64,000 bases of DNA from Calonectria ilicicola (Eukaryota; Ascomycota; Sordariomycetes; Hypocreales; Nectriaceae), in assembly GCA_020809705.1 (NCBI GenBank), contig CP085828.1, forward strand, positions 7,130,001-7,194,000, given 5' to 3'. Below the pieces are notes generated by a model. It saw only the letters and a program-made list of their open reading frames with translations. It did no database searches and was not told the DNA's origin. Position numbers and translations under genes: made by a program. Of the stretch, positions 42,856-55,798 are shown in pieces; the stretch's first letter is position 1; each line of letters opens with the position of its first letter.

Positions 42856-44502
42856 TCAAATCTCTCTAATTGGTGCCAAAATATTTGTCCCGGTTTGTGA
42901 AACTACTGGCGGTTCCAAATCTATCACTCTGAAGGCTCGATTCAATTGTTCTTGAACCCATTCGCTCTGCCCCGGCCTCAAAGACTTCTCAAAGAGTCCT
43001 CCATATTTAGTGGAAATAGAGCCCACAAGATAGCCCAAGGGGCTTATAGCATGCCATGGGCCAAGTGCAATGACGTGACGTCGATGATCGTTAAGGGACA
43101 GGTAATGGTCGCTGTTTAGATATTCAAGAAATTTTTGATAATCAACCGGCAGACTATGATAGCTGGGATGTGCGATGTTCGGGTCAGTTGCATCATGCAA
43201 TGTCGATCTGCGACTACAGTTGCCAAGATGAAAGGCAATGCTATCACATATCGCGTCAACAAGCTCCTGGATTTCTTTGATGCATTGGACGGCATGTAAT
43301 GTTGCACCTGAATTGTGGCAAGCGGTCGTCTCTGTTATTGAAGTTAATGATGGGTTGATATGACGGAGGATCATTGCCATCTGAAGCAGCATCAGACGAT
43401 AACATCTCCAAGTATTCCAAAATGATGCTATATGGACTGACAAATAGATGTCGCAGATATCGGAATTGTACGTGATAATTGGCGGCGTTTCCTTTTTGAC
43501 TGGCTGCAACCTTATTGGATGCCAGTTGCTTGGGAGTGTCCCCGGCCATTCTAGAAGGTATTGATTCACAGACTCAACTTCCATCTGCAAGGTATCGAGA
43601 CTTTCTGGGAACATCCAATCGGATGTACCTTGTTGCATCGTATGCAGAAATCTGTGTTGGAGGTTGGCTACGGAAATGCCCATCAAGTTTAGCATGCTAC
43701 TTGGGTTGAGCAGTATGCTTTCGCTCTCGATCCACGAGATAAAGTGTGGTGGCACAGGCCGCTGCTCACCCATCGCCGATGTCACTTCATTCTGTAGGAT
43801 AGAGGCTACAATATGAGGATTGAAGGCCGTACTCGGCCGATCAATACCCTGATGCATGAACAATGCAATCGCGCCGTGATGGTGGGTATCATTCGGCTGT
43901 CGGCGACCCCATGCTGCTGCAAGTTTCTCATAAAACTGGAGCACAAGAGCTGCTAATACCGTTGCCGGGTTCTTAGCCTCCTCTTCATCTTTCAGTGCTT
44001 GTTGCAAACGATTTAAAGCAAATCCAAATGTTTGAAGGAGACAACCTGACGTGCTGGATAGAATTGCACCATCTCGCCAGAGTGTGTGCATTCTTGTCGC
44101 AACAGCTGTGACAGCAAGTGAAATAGCGGATGATGGAAGTTCATTTGAGACGACAGGGGCTAACGCTTCGAAAAACCCATGCGCCGATCGGAAATTGCGG
44201 CCTACGCGGGCAAAGCTGTTGATGAAGAACGACATGGCCACATCGCGTTCAACGGGGCGAAGGGCGGGGATAGGCGCTTCTGACGACACTACCAATGCTG
44301 CAATTGGCTCCTCTTTCGAGGGTAGTTTTGAATTTAGCTTGGTAGCGCCATTCTTAAACCTGATAGACATTGGTTTCTTCTTGTAGCCTCCACATGGGCG
44401 ACGGCTGAGGATGCAGCGCTGACAAATGGGCTTGCCCTCATCGCATTTGATCCGTCTTTGCTTGCAGGTATGGCAGCCATTAGAGGGCCCAAGGTTGACC
44501 AT
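42856..44502 (-). CDS. Zn2Cys6 transcription factor, single exon
   Basis: 548 residues from ATG 44502. Cys at 10, 13, 20, 27, 30 and 37 form the binuclear zinc cluster (CHTCKQRRIKCDEGKPICQRC is its core), followed by the basic linker GYKKKPMSIRFK. The remaining 480 residues are mostly helical, as in the Fungal_trans_2 regulatory domain: RDVAMSFFINSFARV, ISLAVTAVATRMHTLWRDG, and a C-terminal SEWVQEQLNRAFRVIDLE. No intron is needed. Expected to be a nuclear regulator binding CGG-type half-sites. It lies 1.5 kb from the small repeat-peptide gene on the same strand, but the sequence shows no regulatory link. Confidence 0.9.
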   Translation of the reverse strand: MVNLGPSNGCHTCKQRRIKCDEGKPICQRCILSRRPCGGYKKKPMSIRFKNGATKLNSKLPSKEEPIAALVVSSEAPIPALRPVERDVAMSFFINSFARVGRNFRSAHGFFEALAPVVSNELPSSAISLAVTAVATRMHTLWRDGAILSSTSGCLLQTFGFALNRLQQALKDEEEAKNPATVLAALVLQFYEKLAAAWGRRQPNDTHHHGAIALFMHQGIDRPSTAFNPHIVASILQNEVTSAMGEQRPVPPHFISWIESESILLNPSSMLNLMGISVANLQHRFLHTMQQGTSDWMFPESLDTLQMEVESVNQYLLEWPGTLPSNWHPIRLQPVKKETPPIITYNSDICDIYLSVHIASFWNTWRCYRLMLLQMAMILRHINPSLTSITETTACHNSGATLHAVQCIKEIQELVDAICDSIAFHLGNCSRRSTLHDATDPNIAHPSYHSLPVDYQKFLEYLNSDHYLSLNDHRRHVIALGPWHAISPLGYLVGSISTKYGGLFEKSLRPGQSEWVQEQLNRAFRVIDLEPPVVSQTGTNILAPIREI

Positions 44503-45829
44503 CGTGACCGGATCCGGGTAGGGAATAATGGAAGAGGTAGGTATTTTGCGATGGCTCGATATGTTGAGGCCAAGTTCAGATATCGAAGTCAGGCAGCCAG
44601 GAAATTCTAAGGTGCTGCTTCAGCTACGTCAGACGCAGCTGGTTTCTATTGGCTCGGTCACATTGTTCTTCTCCACCCCATTTCTTTGTGGCGGAGTGTG
44701 AATCCTCCCAGCTTCTGACCTCGCAAAAAACTTGCCTTATTCAGTTTAGTGTAGCCTTGGCAAGACTGATCCCCATATTTGTCAACGCTGACAGTGGTGG
44801 ATGGGGTTTCAATGCTGAGTGTTCTCAAATGAATGCTCATATTGGAGCTACTCCTAGACTTTTAACATATCGAATCCACAAATAATTTTTACAAGGCATC
44901 GACAGCTCTTACCTATCTGACGCGAGCCCAAAACGCCCCCCATAATCGATTGGCTGGTCTCTCTTTGATGCAGGGGAGCAAAGCAATCCAACAAGACGAA
45001 CAGCATGCTACACTTCTCAACTAATGGACATTAAAATGGCCCGTGCACCACAGTGCTGCATCATGAAAGATAAAGTACACTTATTTTTATCAGAATAATG
45101 AATCATTGTTTATGAGTATATCTAGCTTATTTGGAGAGCGATCCTCAAAAAAACTGTAGTGTGGCTACTTTGAGCATCTCAGTTTGCTATCGGATGAAGG
45201 TCAGATAGCGAATCTTGCAAACTTGTGAGACTACAGCAATCGCTTGGAGGGGCAGGCTCTGTTTCTCTCTCGCCTCAATAATCCAAGGTTGGGCTGTGCG
45301 AAGCAATGTCGGCAACGGTGCTGTCGCTCTTTTAGGAAATAGATCCGCGTTTTCGCATGCAGACGAATCTTGGCCGTCAGCGGCCAAGAAAAAGCAAAAT
45401 GCCGGCATTTGAGAATATTGCCCATCTACCGGCCTGAAAGATGATATCAATGGGTAGCAATCTTGGCTATCTCTCACATACTCAAGTGCAATTCATGGGA
45501 TGAGAGAAGTCAATGAGGTGTTTAGGCATCATTATGACAGAATGACTAATCAAAAGTCAGAGCTTCGGCGATCCGCTCGGTTCTATTGCAACCCTATTGC
45601 CGTGTTGTCGTTAGCACCGAGGCCCCATTTCAATGTCAACATTAATCAAGACGCGTTTGTTCTTGGCATAGTTGCATCCTGCCACCCTGAAAATCCTGGA
45701 TATTTCAATCATTTCAAAGCCCTATTTTCGATTTATCAAGTTAACAAACAACACAGAAGCGTACTCGCAGCAAGCCATCACAGCTGCATCACCCTAATTC
45801 CAACGAGACAATTTTTTCATCGCGAAACC
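44503..45829. other. Intergenic region, 1.3 kb
   Basis: Divergent upstream region of the regulator (minus) and the ICMT-like gene (plus). The frame 45500-45829 is continuous with the latter but lacks protein features and is treated as 5' leader. Confidence 0.55.
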
Positions 45830-46549
45830 ATGTCGATATTCACCACGCTGGCCCAAACCTCACTTGCTGGGGCTATTCTAACCTCTACTGCTGGAACATA
45901 TATGGCAATCTCGCCACCTAACCCCAATAAGGAGTCGGCTCCATCCACAGGCGACTCTGTACACAGACTCAACCTGACGCACAAGAACATGGCTGAGATT
46001 ACACTGGTCCCATTGGGTATCCTCTCTATACAGGCGGCCAGTCTAGCCTATCTTTATCCCAACCTTCCATCGAGCATTCTTCGTTACGGGGCGGAGAATG
46101 GGCTGCGCACAAATCTCATCACATGGTCAGCCTCAACAGCGGTGCCATTGGGGTTGATGATATGCGCAGGCGTTCCGCTTCGGCTTGTATCATACTCAAC
46201 GCTTGGAAAGAATTTTACTTTTGCGCTCTGCAAACCGGATTGCTTAAATACCGGTGGAATCTATCGTTATGTGCAACACCCGAGCTACACCGGGCTCATA
46301 ATCTTAGTGGTCTGCAACATAGCCCTGCTGGCTCGGACAGACGGGGCGGCAAGCTGCTGGATTCCGCCTCAGTGGTACAATACATTCCGGTATACAATTT
46401 GGTCCATGATATCGATGACATTATCGGGATTCTTTTTCGGTGTCTGGACGCGGGTGCGACAAGAAGAGCAGATGCTGAGAACTGAATTCAAAGAGAAGTG
46501 GGAAGAATGGCACTCCCGAACTGCACGATTCATCCCGTGGATTTTCTAA
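45830..46549 (+). CDS. Isoprenylcysteine carboxyl methyltransferase (ICMT)-family membrane protein
   Basis: Single exon, 239 residues from ATG 45830; I chose this start because the longer frame beginning at 45500 adds 110 residues without family similarity. Several hydrophobic helices precede the family's cofactor-binding core GIYRYVQHPSYTGLI (the RYxxHPxYxG pattern that binds S-adenosylmethionine). The C-terminus has EEQMLRTEFKEKWEEWHSRT and RFIPWIF, equivalent to the conserved E-x-F-x-x-Y-x-x-Y-x-x-x-T-x-R-x-IP end. True Ste14 proteins methylate prenylated cysteines at the ER. This protein belongs to the broader ICMT/PEMT group, and its substrate is uncertain. No companion prenyltransferase is present nearby. 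Confidence 0.85.
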   Translation: MSIFTTLAQTSLAGAILTSTAGTYMAISPPNPNKESAPSTGDSVHRLNLTHKNMAEITLVPLGILSIQAASLAYLYPNLPSSILRYGAENGLRTNLITWSASTAVPLGLMICAGVPLRLVSYSTLGKNFTFALCKPDCLNTGGIYRYVQHPSYTGLIILVVCNIALLARTDGAASCWIPPQWYNTFRYTIWSMISMTLSGFFFGVWTRVRQEEQMLRTEFKEKWEEWHSRTARFIPWIF

Positions 46550-46866
46550 GTTTGGGCCGACTTTTATCACTAATCAACGTATCTAAAAAGGCCATGTCTT
46601 CGCTTCGATCTGTGTAATTTAATGGAGTAATAATTTCAAGATAATTTGTATGTACACAATCTTTTGTCTTGTCGGGTGTAAAACAGTTGTGCAACACTAT
46701 GGCTAGTTCGAAGAGAAAATAACTTCAATCCACCTCAATGATCTGTCCACTTCAACACTGCGTCCACATTTTCGAAAATGACAGGATGGGTACAAGACCA
46801 CAAACTAGATACAAGAAGAGTAAACCCCAACAGGGTTTTTTGTTTGACCTGAGCCGTATCATTCCC
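46550..46866. other. Convergent intergenic region
   Basis: 0.3 kb between the ICMT-like gene and the pectate lyase, tail to tail. Nothing recognised. Confidence 0.5.
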
Positions 46867-47692
46867 CTATCCGGAGCAGTAACCGACCTTTGTAGGCTCG
46901 CAGCCACCGGCGCAGCCGTTGTACATAACACAGGGATGGTCGGCGTCAGTGCAGACATTCTTGAGTGTCGCGGTATCGCCGTAGTTGGCGTTGATTCCAA
47001 CCACTTCACCTCCATCGTAGGCTGTGGTGCCCTCGACGTAGACATTACGCTGGCACTGGCTGCTGCAGTTGCCGCAAGATCGGTAAACCTTGCCGTAGTC
47101 CTCGGCATAAAAGTTGATAATGTTGACAGTGCCGCACCCGTTGTGCTGCACAATCTTGTCTGAGGCGTGATATGCACCTCCACCAATGATCCAGGTCTCC
47201 TCGCCCTTCTTATCCCCTTTCTAAATTTTATTGTTAGCAAGTATAGACAGTTAAAATTTTAAAGGGTGAATTACGATAGTGATTGCATCCTCACAAACAT
47301 CTTCGAACCAGACAAATCTCAGGGTGCAAGGTCCAAGGCAGTGGACACCCTCCATCTGGTTCTTGCCGATGATGACGTTTTGCAGAGTAGCGCCAGCCTC
47401 AAGCAGAAATACAGCATCAGCATCACCTATATAGAGAATGGTGTCAACTTTCATTGCGTTCACAAGGCCTAGCCCAGATGTACTGACCTCCTTCACCATC
47501 TTCGCAAGCTCCCGAGCCGCGGTCATACTTGACCCAACCGGCATCAAAAACCTGGCCCGCAGGAATAGTAATAGGTGATGAGATTGTTTTCGTTGAAGTG
47601 GGCGTAGGAACGCCGCCTTCGTAACCTAAACATGCCAAGACGGCCGGCAGGAAGGGGGCGGCAATAATGCCAAATTTTGCTAGCGAAAGCAT
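46867..47692 (-). CDS. Secreted pectate lyase, PL3 family, three exons
   Basis: Exons 47692-47488, 47426-47275 and 47220-46867 give 236 residues. The first 20 residues form a signal peptide ending ...PAVLA. The sequence follows the PL3 family throughout: [19 protein letters not shown], the strand [37 protein letters not shown], then [45 protein letters not shown], and the Cys-rich end [18 protein letters not shown]3 enzymes cleave de-esterified homogalacturonan by Ca2+-dependent beta-elimination on a parallel beta-helix. The gene is compact and intact, so extracellular pectin breakdown by the host organism is likely. Confidence 0.93.
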
Positions 47693-49714
47693 AGTGATGA
47701 TAGATAAAGTTGTTTCAAACTGGATTATTCGTTCAGATCCTGGCAGTTTTGAGAAACTGAAGGGTCAAGAGACACTGCTCAAGAAATTTACGCGTATCCC
47801 TTCGTTGGGAAGCGTTGCTTTTAAAGAAAACAACATTTAATGCTGCATACTATGATCCAACAGTTGCAGTTATGTGATTGATGGAAAGTTTTGTGCCCCA
47901 AGCTGGCCCTACTGGAGGGCAGCAGGCCACAATGTCCATCGCGATGACCCGAACGTCCAATAATCAACTTGCTCTCGCTGCAGGCGGTGGCATGAGTTCC
48001 GAGGTTTACAGCCTTCCCTTGGCAAGGATCGCATACACCTAGGACGACGATCCTTGGCAATGTCACTGGCGACCCATAACTGTTCCTCCAATAATGAACA
48101 TGATGCAGGCTCGGAGAGTCCTCCGCATTCTAGTATGGCTAGATCTGGGCACAATCCTTGCAGCCAGTCGTAAGGCGAGCTGGGACGGAAATATGCCGGA
48201 TCATGTTTCTGGTCGGTCATACTGCCGGGGTCTCAAGGCAAATGGCGACGCGCGTCGCACTTTGATGGGGGGAGCCATCGGATTTGGGGCTTAAACATAA
48301 GCTTAAGGCACATTGGATTCCCGGTACCCGATAGGCTATATTATGCGCACCAACGATACCACCTTGATTCTGCCTGTACGCGGATGGAACCGCCCTTAGC
48401 GATGAAAAGTGTTTCGGAGAACGATTCCCAGGGTCGTGTTAGGTCTCATGCACGGTTAGAGTTAAAAGAAACACCCAGGGTAGATATGCCTCACCAAAAG
48501 AGTTGACCGAGGAACTGAGGGATGTGGGATTTGATTGTAAAGTCGGTCTTGCTACTATTCGGAGAGAGATATTGCAGTCGGTGGTCCCAGATCAATGACG
48601 GTTGAATGTCACGCAAGACCCATCCATCATGCTATTTTGAGTGTGATACAATCACAAAAGGATGTGGAATATCGGGGAGAATTCGGAAGAGATCGTGGTA
48701 TTTGATCCATCGCCAAAAAGAACATTTTTCTACTCTTGCATTGGCTAGCCAGGAAAGTCACGGTCCGAGACCGGCAGGCGAGAACCGAGGGTAGCGACAA
48801 TGGCGTGGACATTCGGAGGGTGATACGGCAGTGAGGATTGTGCAATTTACCAAAGTGACATGTCAGGAATGAGCGCTGGTTTTTGAGGCAAAATTGAATG
48901 TACTGTGACTCTCGGATCCCGTCTCGAATGAAATGAGAGAAGGCGTCAGATGCGAGGAGGGTGGTGATCTGGGAGTCGGATCAGGTTTGATGGTAGGCAT
49001 TGATGACGGCTGGGGATATCGCTACCATTTTTACACCTGTAAGGTTAATCATTGGTGGAATATATCCCCAATGCGCTTGTTGGGTGTGATTGTAATCTCC
49101 AGACGGAGTGCTGGAGTGTGGATGGAAGATCCTAGCCAGTTTCAGCATTCAGTTAGGAACCAGCTAAGCGAGTCGCAAAACAAATAACATGTAGTGAATG
49201 ATTTATATAACACTCTAAATATTGTAGGTTTGAATTTCCCTTTAATCAGCACGATAGATCGTCTTGTCCGCGATATTCAGCCGACTGGGCCAGTCCATCA
49301 TTTATTCCATCGCCGTCCAATATTCTTGGAGCCCGCCCTGCGAAGCCCCTGACACCATGTGACCTCAAAATAGATTCACTGAACTGTATAATTCTCTTGA
49401 CACAAAATATTATCTGCGTAGGATATTCTCAGCATACAAAAGCTGTGAAGAGAATAAAGTAGTGGGATTCAAATATCCCAGAATCGTTTACTAAATTTAT
49501 CTATCTTTAATACTTGGGCTTTTTTGTTTTCAAGAGAAAAGTCTGACTCCAAATTTGGTCTACTTCTGTTACATTCCGTTTTGAGGTTGGATGGTGCTTT
49601 GCATATGCTGCTCCATTGTGATTTCCCAAAACCATACCAACACTTCCTTTCAACTAAATTATCCACCACTCAAAAATACGTGGCAACCCTTCACCTAATT
49701 AACAAATATTAACT
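47693..49714. other. Gene-poor region, 2.0 kb
   Basis: Only short frames without recognisable motifs. The segment 48300-48600 was examined for transposase remains without result. Confidence 0.55.
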
Positions 49715-51554
49715 TCAGGCCATGTTTCGCGGTTCCACAGCAGTTGCAGTGCCCTCCGTCACAGTATCAGTGTTCTCCGTTACAGGATCCCAACCTTCTC
49801 GATCATCTTTTGGCATTCTGACAAAGGCAAAGTCAAGAATCAGACCGATCAATGCAAGACCAGCGCCAAAATATAACGCCGCTCTAAATCCCACTAATTC
49901 GGACTTGTTATCGTTAATTAGCGCCGTCTCAATAGTACCAGCGAATCCAAGCCCCAAGCTGTTTCCGTAGAGGTTTAGTGTTCCAATAAGACTGCTCGCC
50001 ACACCTTGCTGTCTGCGAGTAACACTGTTGCTGGCAATGATCTGAGCTGCGACAAAAACAAAATCGGGGCAGAAGCCACCAAGAACAATTGCTGGGAACA
50101 TTTGCGCCCAATATGTCTGCTTAGCTGGCATAGTAGCAAGTATAATGTTGGATGTGAGAACCACGATTACACCCATGGCGATAATCCACTGCGCTGCGAT
50201 GCGCGGGATAAGCCATGCGGCAAGATACACTGCAACCAAAGCCGCAAACCCAAAAGGGATGAAACTAATCCCGGTTTGCAGGACTGAATTGTCTCTGAGA
50301 ACTTGGAGCCACGAGACGGAATACCAGAGTGAGATCCCGATAGACATATAAGTCAAAAGAACAACAAATATCAGCGCAGAGAATGTTGGCGTGTTGAAAA
50401 TTGACAGCGGCATGATGGGCTCTTTAGCCCATACCTTCTCCCACGCAAGAAAGGAGAGGAAAAGGGCAACCGAGCCAATGAGGCAAGCAATGATGTAGAG
50501 GGTACCCCAACCGTCGGATGGTGCTTGGCTAAATGGAATTCAGTTGCTGGGGCTGGCTCTCTTGAGAATTAATAACTTACTTGGACACCACGTTGAACAA
50601 TAAAAGACTAGACAAGCCAAGTACAGCCCCAATCACGTCAATTTGACCTCCTTTATCGACAGGCGTTTCCTTGGGCATCAAAAAGGTGAGCGCGACAAAT
50701 ATTATTGCCTGTAGGACAGCCCTAAACAATTTTAGATGGTTGACTGCATTATTTGCCAGAGAAAACACTCACAGTCCCACAAATAGCCATTTCCAGTCTG
50801 CATATTGTGTAAAAACTCCGATCAGTACGCCACCAAGAACGCCTCCAATCGGGGGAGATGCTGCAAAGAAACCCAGGAGCAAGTTACGAGTCCTTCCTGG
50901 AGGTACCGTAATCGTGATAGCTGAAACGGCATTTGGCATGAAGAGACCGCCACCAATGCCAGTAAGAGCACGAACGGCAATGAAGGATGCATAACTTTTA
51001 CAAAATCCATTTGCAAAAGAAAAGACGGCGAAAACGAGGCATCCAAGAAGCGTAAGATTCTTGTGCCTGTAGACTGCCCCAAGGCGGCCTGTAATAAGTA
51101 CCAATGCGCCTTGAGTGAGTCTTTAACTAGGCGTCAGCATATTTAATGGCGATTCAGAGGTTGAAAGCCACAGTTACTTACGGGTACGCTGCGGCCATCC
51201 AATTGGACTTGCCAGGTCCGGAACTATGGCCCAAGTCTTCACTCAATGTCAATCCACCAACAAAGGTGGCAAAATTGGAGGCAAACTAAACAATGTTAAT
51301 ATTAATTACTCATTTTTTCAAGAATCGCATACCTGTATCATGTTTGCGCACACGAGCAAGGTTGTGATGATCAGTCTCTCCGTTGGCCGCAGTTCCGTAA
51401 CTGGGGCGGCCTCGAACACGCGACGCGCTGAATCGGGGGATGGTGGGGAATCCCGCAAGGGAGAATCGCTATTGTAACCCTGCGTCGCATGCTGAATTGG
51501 CTCGAAAGGAGCCTCCTGCAGCTCAATAGTAGTGGTTGTCGCCATTTTCGACAT
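49715..51554 (-). CDS. MFS drug/metabolite exporter, five exons
   Basis: Exons 51554-51333, 51285-51182, 51120-50773, 50721-50581 and 50528-49715 join in phase to 542 residues. The protein has a hydrophilic N-terminus, then around fourteen hydrophobic segments. Marks of the DHA2-like drug:H+ antiporters are LTQGALVLITGRLGAVYRHKN after the second helix, GIGGGLFMPNAVSAITITVPPG, and the gating motif GFFAASPPIGGVLGGVLIG in helix five. The C-terminal half carries WYSVSWLQVLRDNSVLQTGISFIPFG and a short charged tail. It probably exports a toxic compound or metabolite at the plasma membrane. One 3' splice site is AAAG (exon 3), slightly unusual but required for frame. The start at 51554 is the first ATG. 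No biosynthetic core gene is adjacent. Confidence 0.88.
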
Positions 51555-54385
51555 GTTGGTGTGCAATCGTACGACGACTCAAAAGGTGAGCAAGATGACT
51601 TTGTCCAGTTCAGAGAGAAATTTAATTGACCAGGGCAAAGATAAATCATTCATATCAACCAAAGCTTACTCAGCCCTGTATGTAGCCGTATCATCTGATC
51701 GCAAAAGCTTGCAAAATTCAGGGCGTCTATTCGTCAATGAGATTTGCGGCTCCTATTCTCATGTGCATTATCGCGTTCCAAAATAAGGTCGGCAAATTTT
51801 CCTAGTTCGGATCCCTCTGCCTCAACTGAGTTGCACCATCATTCTCGGTTCGCACCTTTCCTATCGTGGGGTTAGTTCGTTGCCAACAAGTGGGTTTACC
51901 GACGAAAGTTTTATCAATTGAGGGTAAGCAATTTCCCGAAAGGACACTTCCTAGAAATTTTTTCCGAGGGATTGTGGAGCGTCGTAAACATGGTAATCAA
52001 GCCGAGAAAAAGTTAGGAGTCCTCACGATTCGCTGACTCACCCTGGAGCCCTGAGATTAATTTATACCAGTGAGCACGGAACTAGATAAAGTAGAGTTTG
52101 AACTGCTCAGATAATTGTATTTTACCCTATCAGTTCGATTCAATCCAATTTCCCTGTTGGGGAGGTCGGATTTCTTGTTCTCTTTCTTTTTTTTTTTTTT
52201 TTTTTAGATTAAATGGACGGTGTTAACCACAATATTAACTGCCAGACCATTCACAGTCGTCAAGACAAAATAAATGAGCATCTTACCACCAAACTCTGCA
52301 GCCCCATGTCTCGACTTTTATGACCCCATGGGCTGGAATATATAAATGTTAGGACACACCTATTTTTCTCTTGGCGCAGCTTTGAGAAATATTATGGTGA
52401 TTATTGTAAGCCAGAAATAGTGTCGAATATTCTTTTAGTCATGCAAATAACAGCTACTACATAAAACAGTTGAATACCGATTGCATCACACCTTGGCGCT
52501 TGGGAAAACTGACCTAGTACAGTTCTCTAGATCTCTCTTTCTCTCCCCATTAATTTTTTTCTCAAACAAAAGAGCCACTAGAACCAAATGAGTAATCGCC
52601 ATGAATAAATAAAGTTATAAGCTTAAAATATTTTACAATTTCCAAGACTTCGGCTCGAGCATTGTGCACCCAACCAGCCCGCTTATGATAACGGGTTTTC
52701 ATATCGATGCCTCCCTCCAGCTATTCACCTTGATGACATTTATTGTGAGTCCGGCCAGAAAATGATTTGAGCGGCACGTTTGGGTACCGTTCATGATGCG
52801 ACCAATGCAAGGCCGGGTAAAAGGATATTCTTCAGCGGGCGTCGGCGGGAACTTTTCCGTGCGCAAATTGAGTTCATCGGGGACGGAAAAGACTTGCTCA
52901 AGCATCACCCTAAGCGTTCGCCATGTTCATATCATTTTTCCCATTTTCAGTCACTGAAAGGAAACAGCTCATATCGAGAAAATTTGCCACGGCAATAGTC
53001 GGCATGCAGGTGACAAGATTTTCTCTCATTTTAAAACAGGGTCACTTAAGTGTGTAGCAGCAAGAAAAGTTTCATTTTCGACCGAATATATGGGTTTCTT
53101 TTCTCATTACATCACAGTGGGCCGGAAAAGAGTCCGAGAGTTCAAGAACTTCCCCAACTTTCGGACACATCACATGTCCAGAAGGTTCCACGAATCACAG
53201 GAGGACAGTAATGTTTAATCTGTCCGACAATATTCCACCAATGAAAGGTACAACTTAATGCAATATTCTCATACTCTCGGAAAAGAGGAAAAAGCAGATG
53301 ATTTTCCGACGTGTGTAGATTGGAACTTACAGGATGCATTAGGTGTAGTGTGATACGACTTGGCATTTTAACATTAAAATGAAAAGAAATGCCAGGAACT
53401 CGGAGAAGAGTATGTTGTGTTATCCGCTTCTGCACTTTGACCAATCGCGCGAGCTAGGTGAGGGTTAGTTGTCCTCCACTCCTAACTAAGCGAGTTGGAA
53501 CTGTAGTCGGCATCGTGTACATGTCATCACAATCCTCGCTCTGTAGCGCGATAGCATATGTTTTCACCTTTCCACCTACAGGTTTCTTGTTGTTCATACA
53601 GCAGAGTATCCAGCAAAATCTCATCAAGCCAATAGGCTCGCAGTCATAGCATAGCGGTACATCGTGTTGGATCACGCCTGCCGTTTCAATTGCCCCTGCA
53701 CCCATTCTGTAGAGTAAGGGAAGCGTGGGGGCCAGGATTGGACGTGGTATTCAAGTTATCTCCGGACACAATGCAGATCTCTCGATTTGTAAATGCTACT
53801 GCGATTTTGCCTCGAATTGTGAGGGACCCCGATTTGAGCGTACCGTACGGATCTATGGAGCATTGTAGCGAGATAGCAAGGAGTAGCGGTACATACGCGG
53901 GATCTGGATTGGTATTGGAGCTGTGCCATTGACCATTAATCTGTCCTCTATCCTTAATTAGGCCTTTTATGGAAGCCCACGACTAGCTAGGTGCGAGATA
54001 GTTCGAAGGCTGACTGTGAGTGGTCAATGGATCATCACTACGTCGATTAATCGTCCATAACAGGCAGCGAAGTGCCTTAGCATTTGCCACTCGCGACAAC
54101 TTGGCGCGCTCATTGGATACACAATGTTAGGCAGTGTACTAGCTTTGGACCATTGGTAAACCTGCACTCGCGGCGCACTTGCTTTTTTCTTCTATTACGT
54201 TTTACTAAGGAAGGCTCCCATAATCGACCCGCTCTCGGTGATGTATAATGCCCAATAAATTCAAGATGTGCGTCAAGACATAGACCTCGCGGGTCCTGCA
54301 TTGGTGCACCTGTAATATTCTAACAAGAGTTCCCTGCACATGTTATCTGAGTTGTTGATTTGGAATGAACGCGAGTCATGTTAGA
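51555..54385. other. Gene-poor region, 2.8 kb
   Basis: No supported gene. A 19-base T run occupies 52187-52205. An 83-codon Cys-containing frame at 53454-53705 (minus) was considered and not called. Confidence 0.55.
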
Positions 54386-55798
54386 TCAAAGAAGCTTCTT
54401 GAGCCCGTGCTCCTAAAGGATTTGTCAGACGGATTGTCTCAGTAAAATCGGTTCAAAAACTTACAGGCTTATGGCTTGTCTCATAATCAATATGGACAAA
54501 AGCTCTCTCAATACAGGGTAGTCGTTCGAGCTTCATCTGAAGGTCTTCCGCCACATCGTGAGCAATTTCAAGGCGTTCGTTTCGGTCCATGACGATATCA
54601 ACCTCTGCCAGAAGTCGTGGGCCGCTATGATACACACGCACAGTATCAATTCGCTGGATGAGCGACGAGTGCGTCATGGCTAGCATCACAAATTAGTTGA
54701 GTCTATAAAAGGACAGCGAGCGTGAAACTTACAGATGTAGGTAATAAGTTGGATTGTTTCACGGTCGGCCGTAACACCAATCAACAGTTGAAACTCCTCG
54801 TATGCTGTATGCAACCACAGAGCAGCAATAAGAACTGATAAAACAATGGCGCCAGTCGGATCAATCCACCATCGGAGCTTGCTTCCACCAACGGAGGTAA
54901 GGATACCAAACCCGTTAATGAAGAGGTCGTTTCGATGATCTCGCCATAGGATATCAACCTGCGAATAGATGTGCTTGACAGTCCAACAAAGGAAAAACAA
55001 TCCGAGCTTGGTTCCAAAAGCTCCAGCGACAGCAATGACCGATGGGAGATGGAACTCGGTTGTTTCCTTTTCGGAGCCCGCAGCAAGGTCGCGTGCTGAC
55101 ATGACTATGAGAACGAGTGAAACCGAAAACATGATAAAGGAAAATACGATGTTCCCTGCGGTCGAGATTCTAGTGCGTCCGGATGGATATTTCTTGTGGT
55201 CAACCTTGTCCACAGCACGATGGGACATATACAGCATGATACCCGACATGGGATCAAAAACGGAGTCGGCCATTGTGGTAAATAATGACAGAGATCCGGA
55301 AGAAATGGCACCATAAAGTTGAAGCCCAGACAGAAATATGTTGGCCACAAGCGAACCCTTGACGCAGATATCGTACATGAGACTGTGCTTCCCATGCGTG
55401 TCCTTAGACTCTTGCTCATGCTCATCGACCGATTTCAACATGGCTCGGATGCTTTCATTTTGGTTTTTGTAGAAGGACTCAACGGCGCTCCCCTTGCTGA
55501 CAAAGCGCCGTTTTCGCGAGGTGTTGGCCTTGATTTCCGATTCATCTTTGAGGCTAGACGATAACCCGAGCGGATCATGGACGTTGTGCTGGAATTCGAC
55601 ATCCTTGCCTTTTGGTGGGGGGATGGAGACGCGGTGGTGCATGGAGCTCTGGTCACCTGCCGGGAGGGATTCCAGAGCGATAAGCTCTGCAGCGGACGAG
55701 GAAGCGCCCTGGGCTTGGGTCTTCATTTTTGGTAATGGAAATGGAAGAAACAGTGGATAGGTCGAAAGTAGCTGTTCGCGGGAGGAAAATATGGCCAT
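54386..55798 (-). CDS. Cation diffusion facilitator (CDF) metal transporter, three exons
   Basis: Exons 55798-54733, 54679-54465 and 54412-54386 make 435 residues; the last exon adds only EHGLKKLL. A long hydrophilic N-terminus precedes six hydrophobic segments. The metal site of the family is visible as DSVFD in TM2 (the DxxxD pattern associated with Mn/Fe-type CDFs) and HRNDL in the later helix. Next to them are SLSLFTTMAD and KKYPSGRTR. The C-terminal cytosolic domain (VRVYHSGPRLLAEVDIVMD, ERAFVHIDYE) is the usual dimerising ferredoxin-like fold. Expected role: proton-coupled removal of Mn2+ or another divalent metal from the cytosol into the vacuole or secretory pathway. An alternative ATG at 55726 (MKTQAQG) would shorten the N-terminus by 24 residues. 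Confidence 0.92.

Noticed and set aside
45500..45829. N-terminal extension of the ICMT-like protein
   Set aside because: The frame is open but adds 110 residues with no family similarity; the ATG at 45830 gives normal family length.
48300..48620. Possible transposase fragment
   Set aside because: Stops in all frames and no DDE/HTH motif; not enough to support a mobile element.
52187..52205. 19-base poly-T as a retrotransposon poly-A tail
   Set aside because: No target duplication or coding remnant next to it; homopolymers of this length occur alone in fungal intergenic DNA.
53454..53705. 83-codon minus-strand frame with several Cys
   Set aside because: No signal peptide, no regular Cys spacing, no supporting splice structure; length is within chance.
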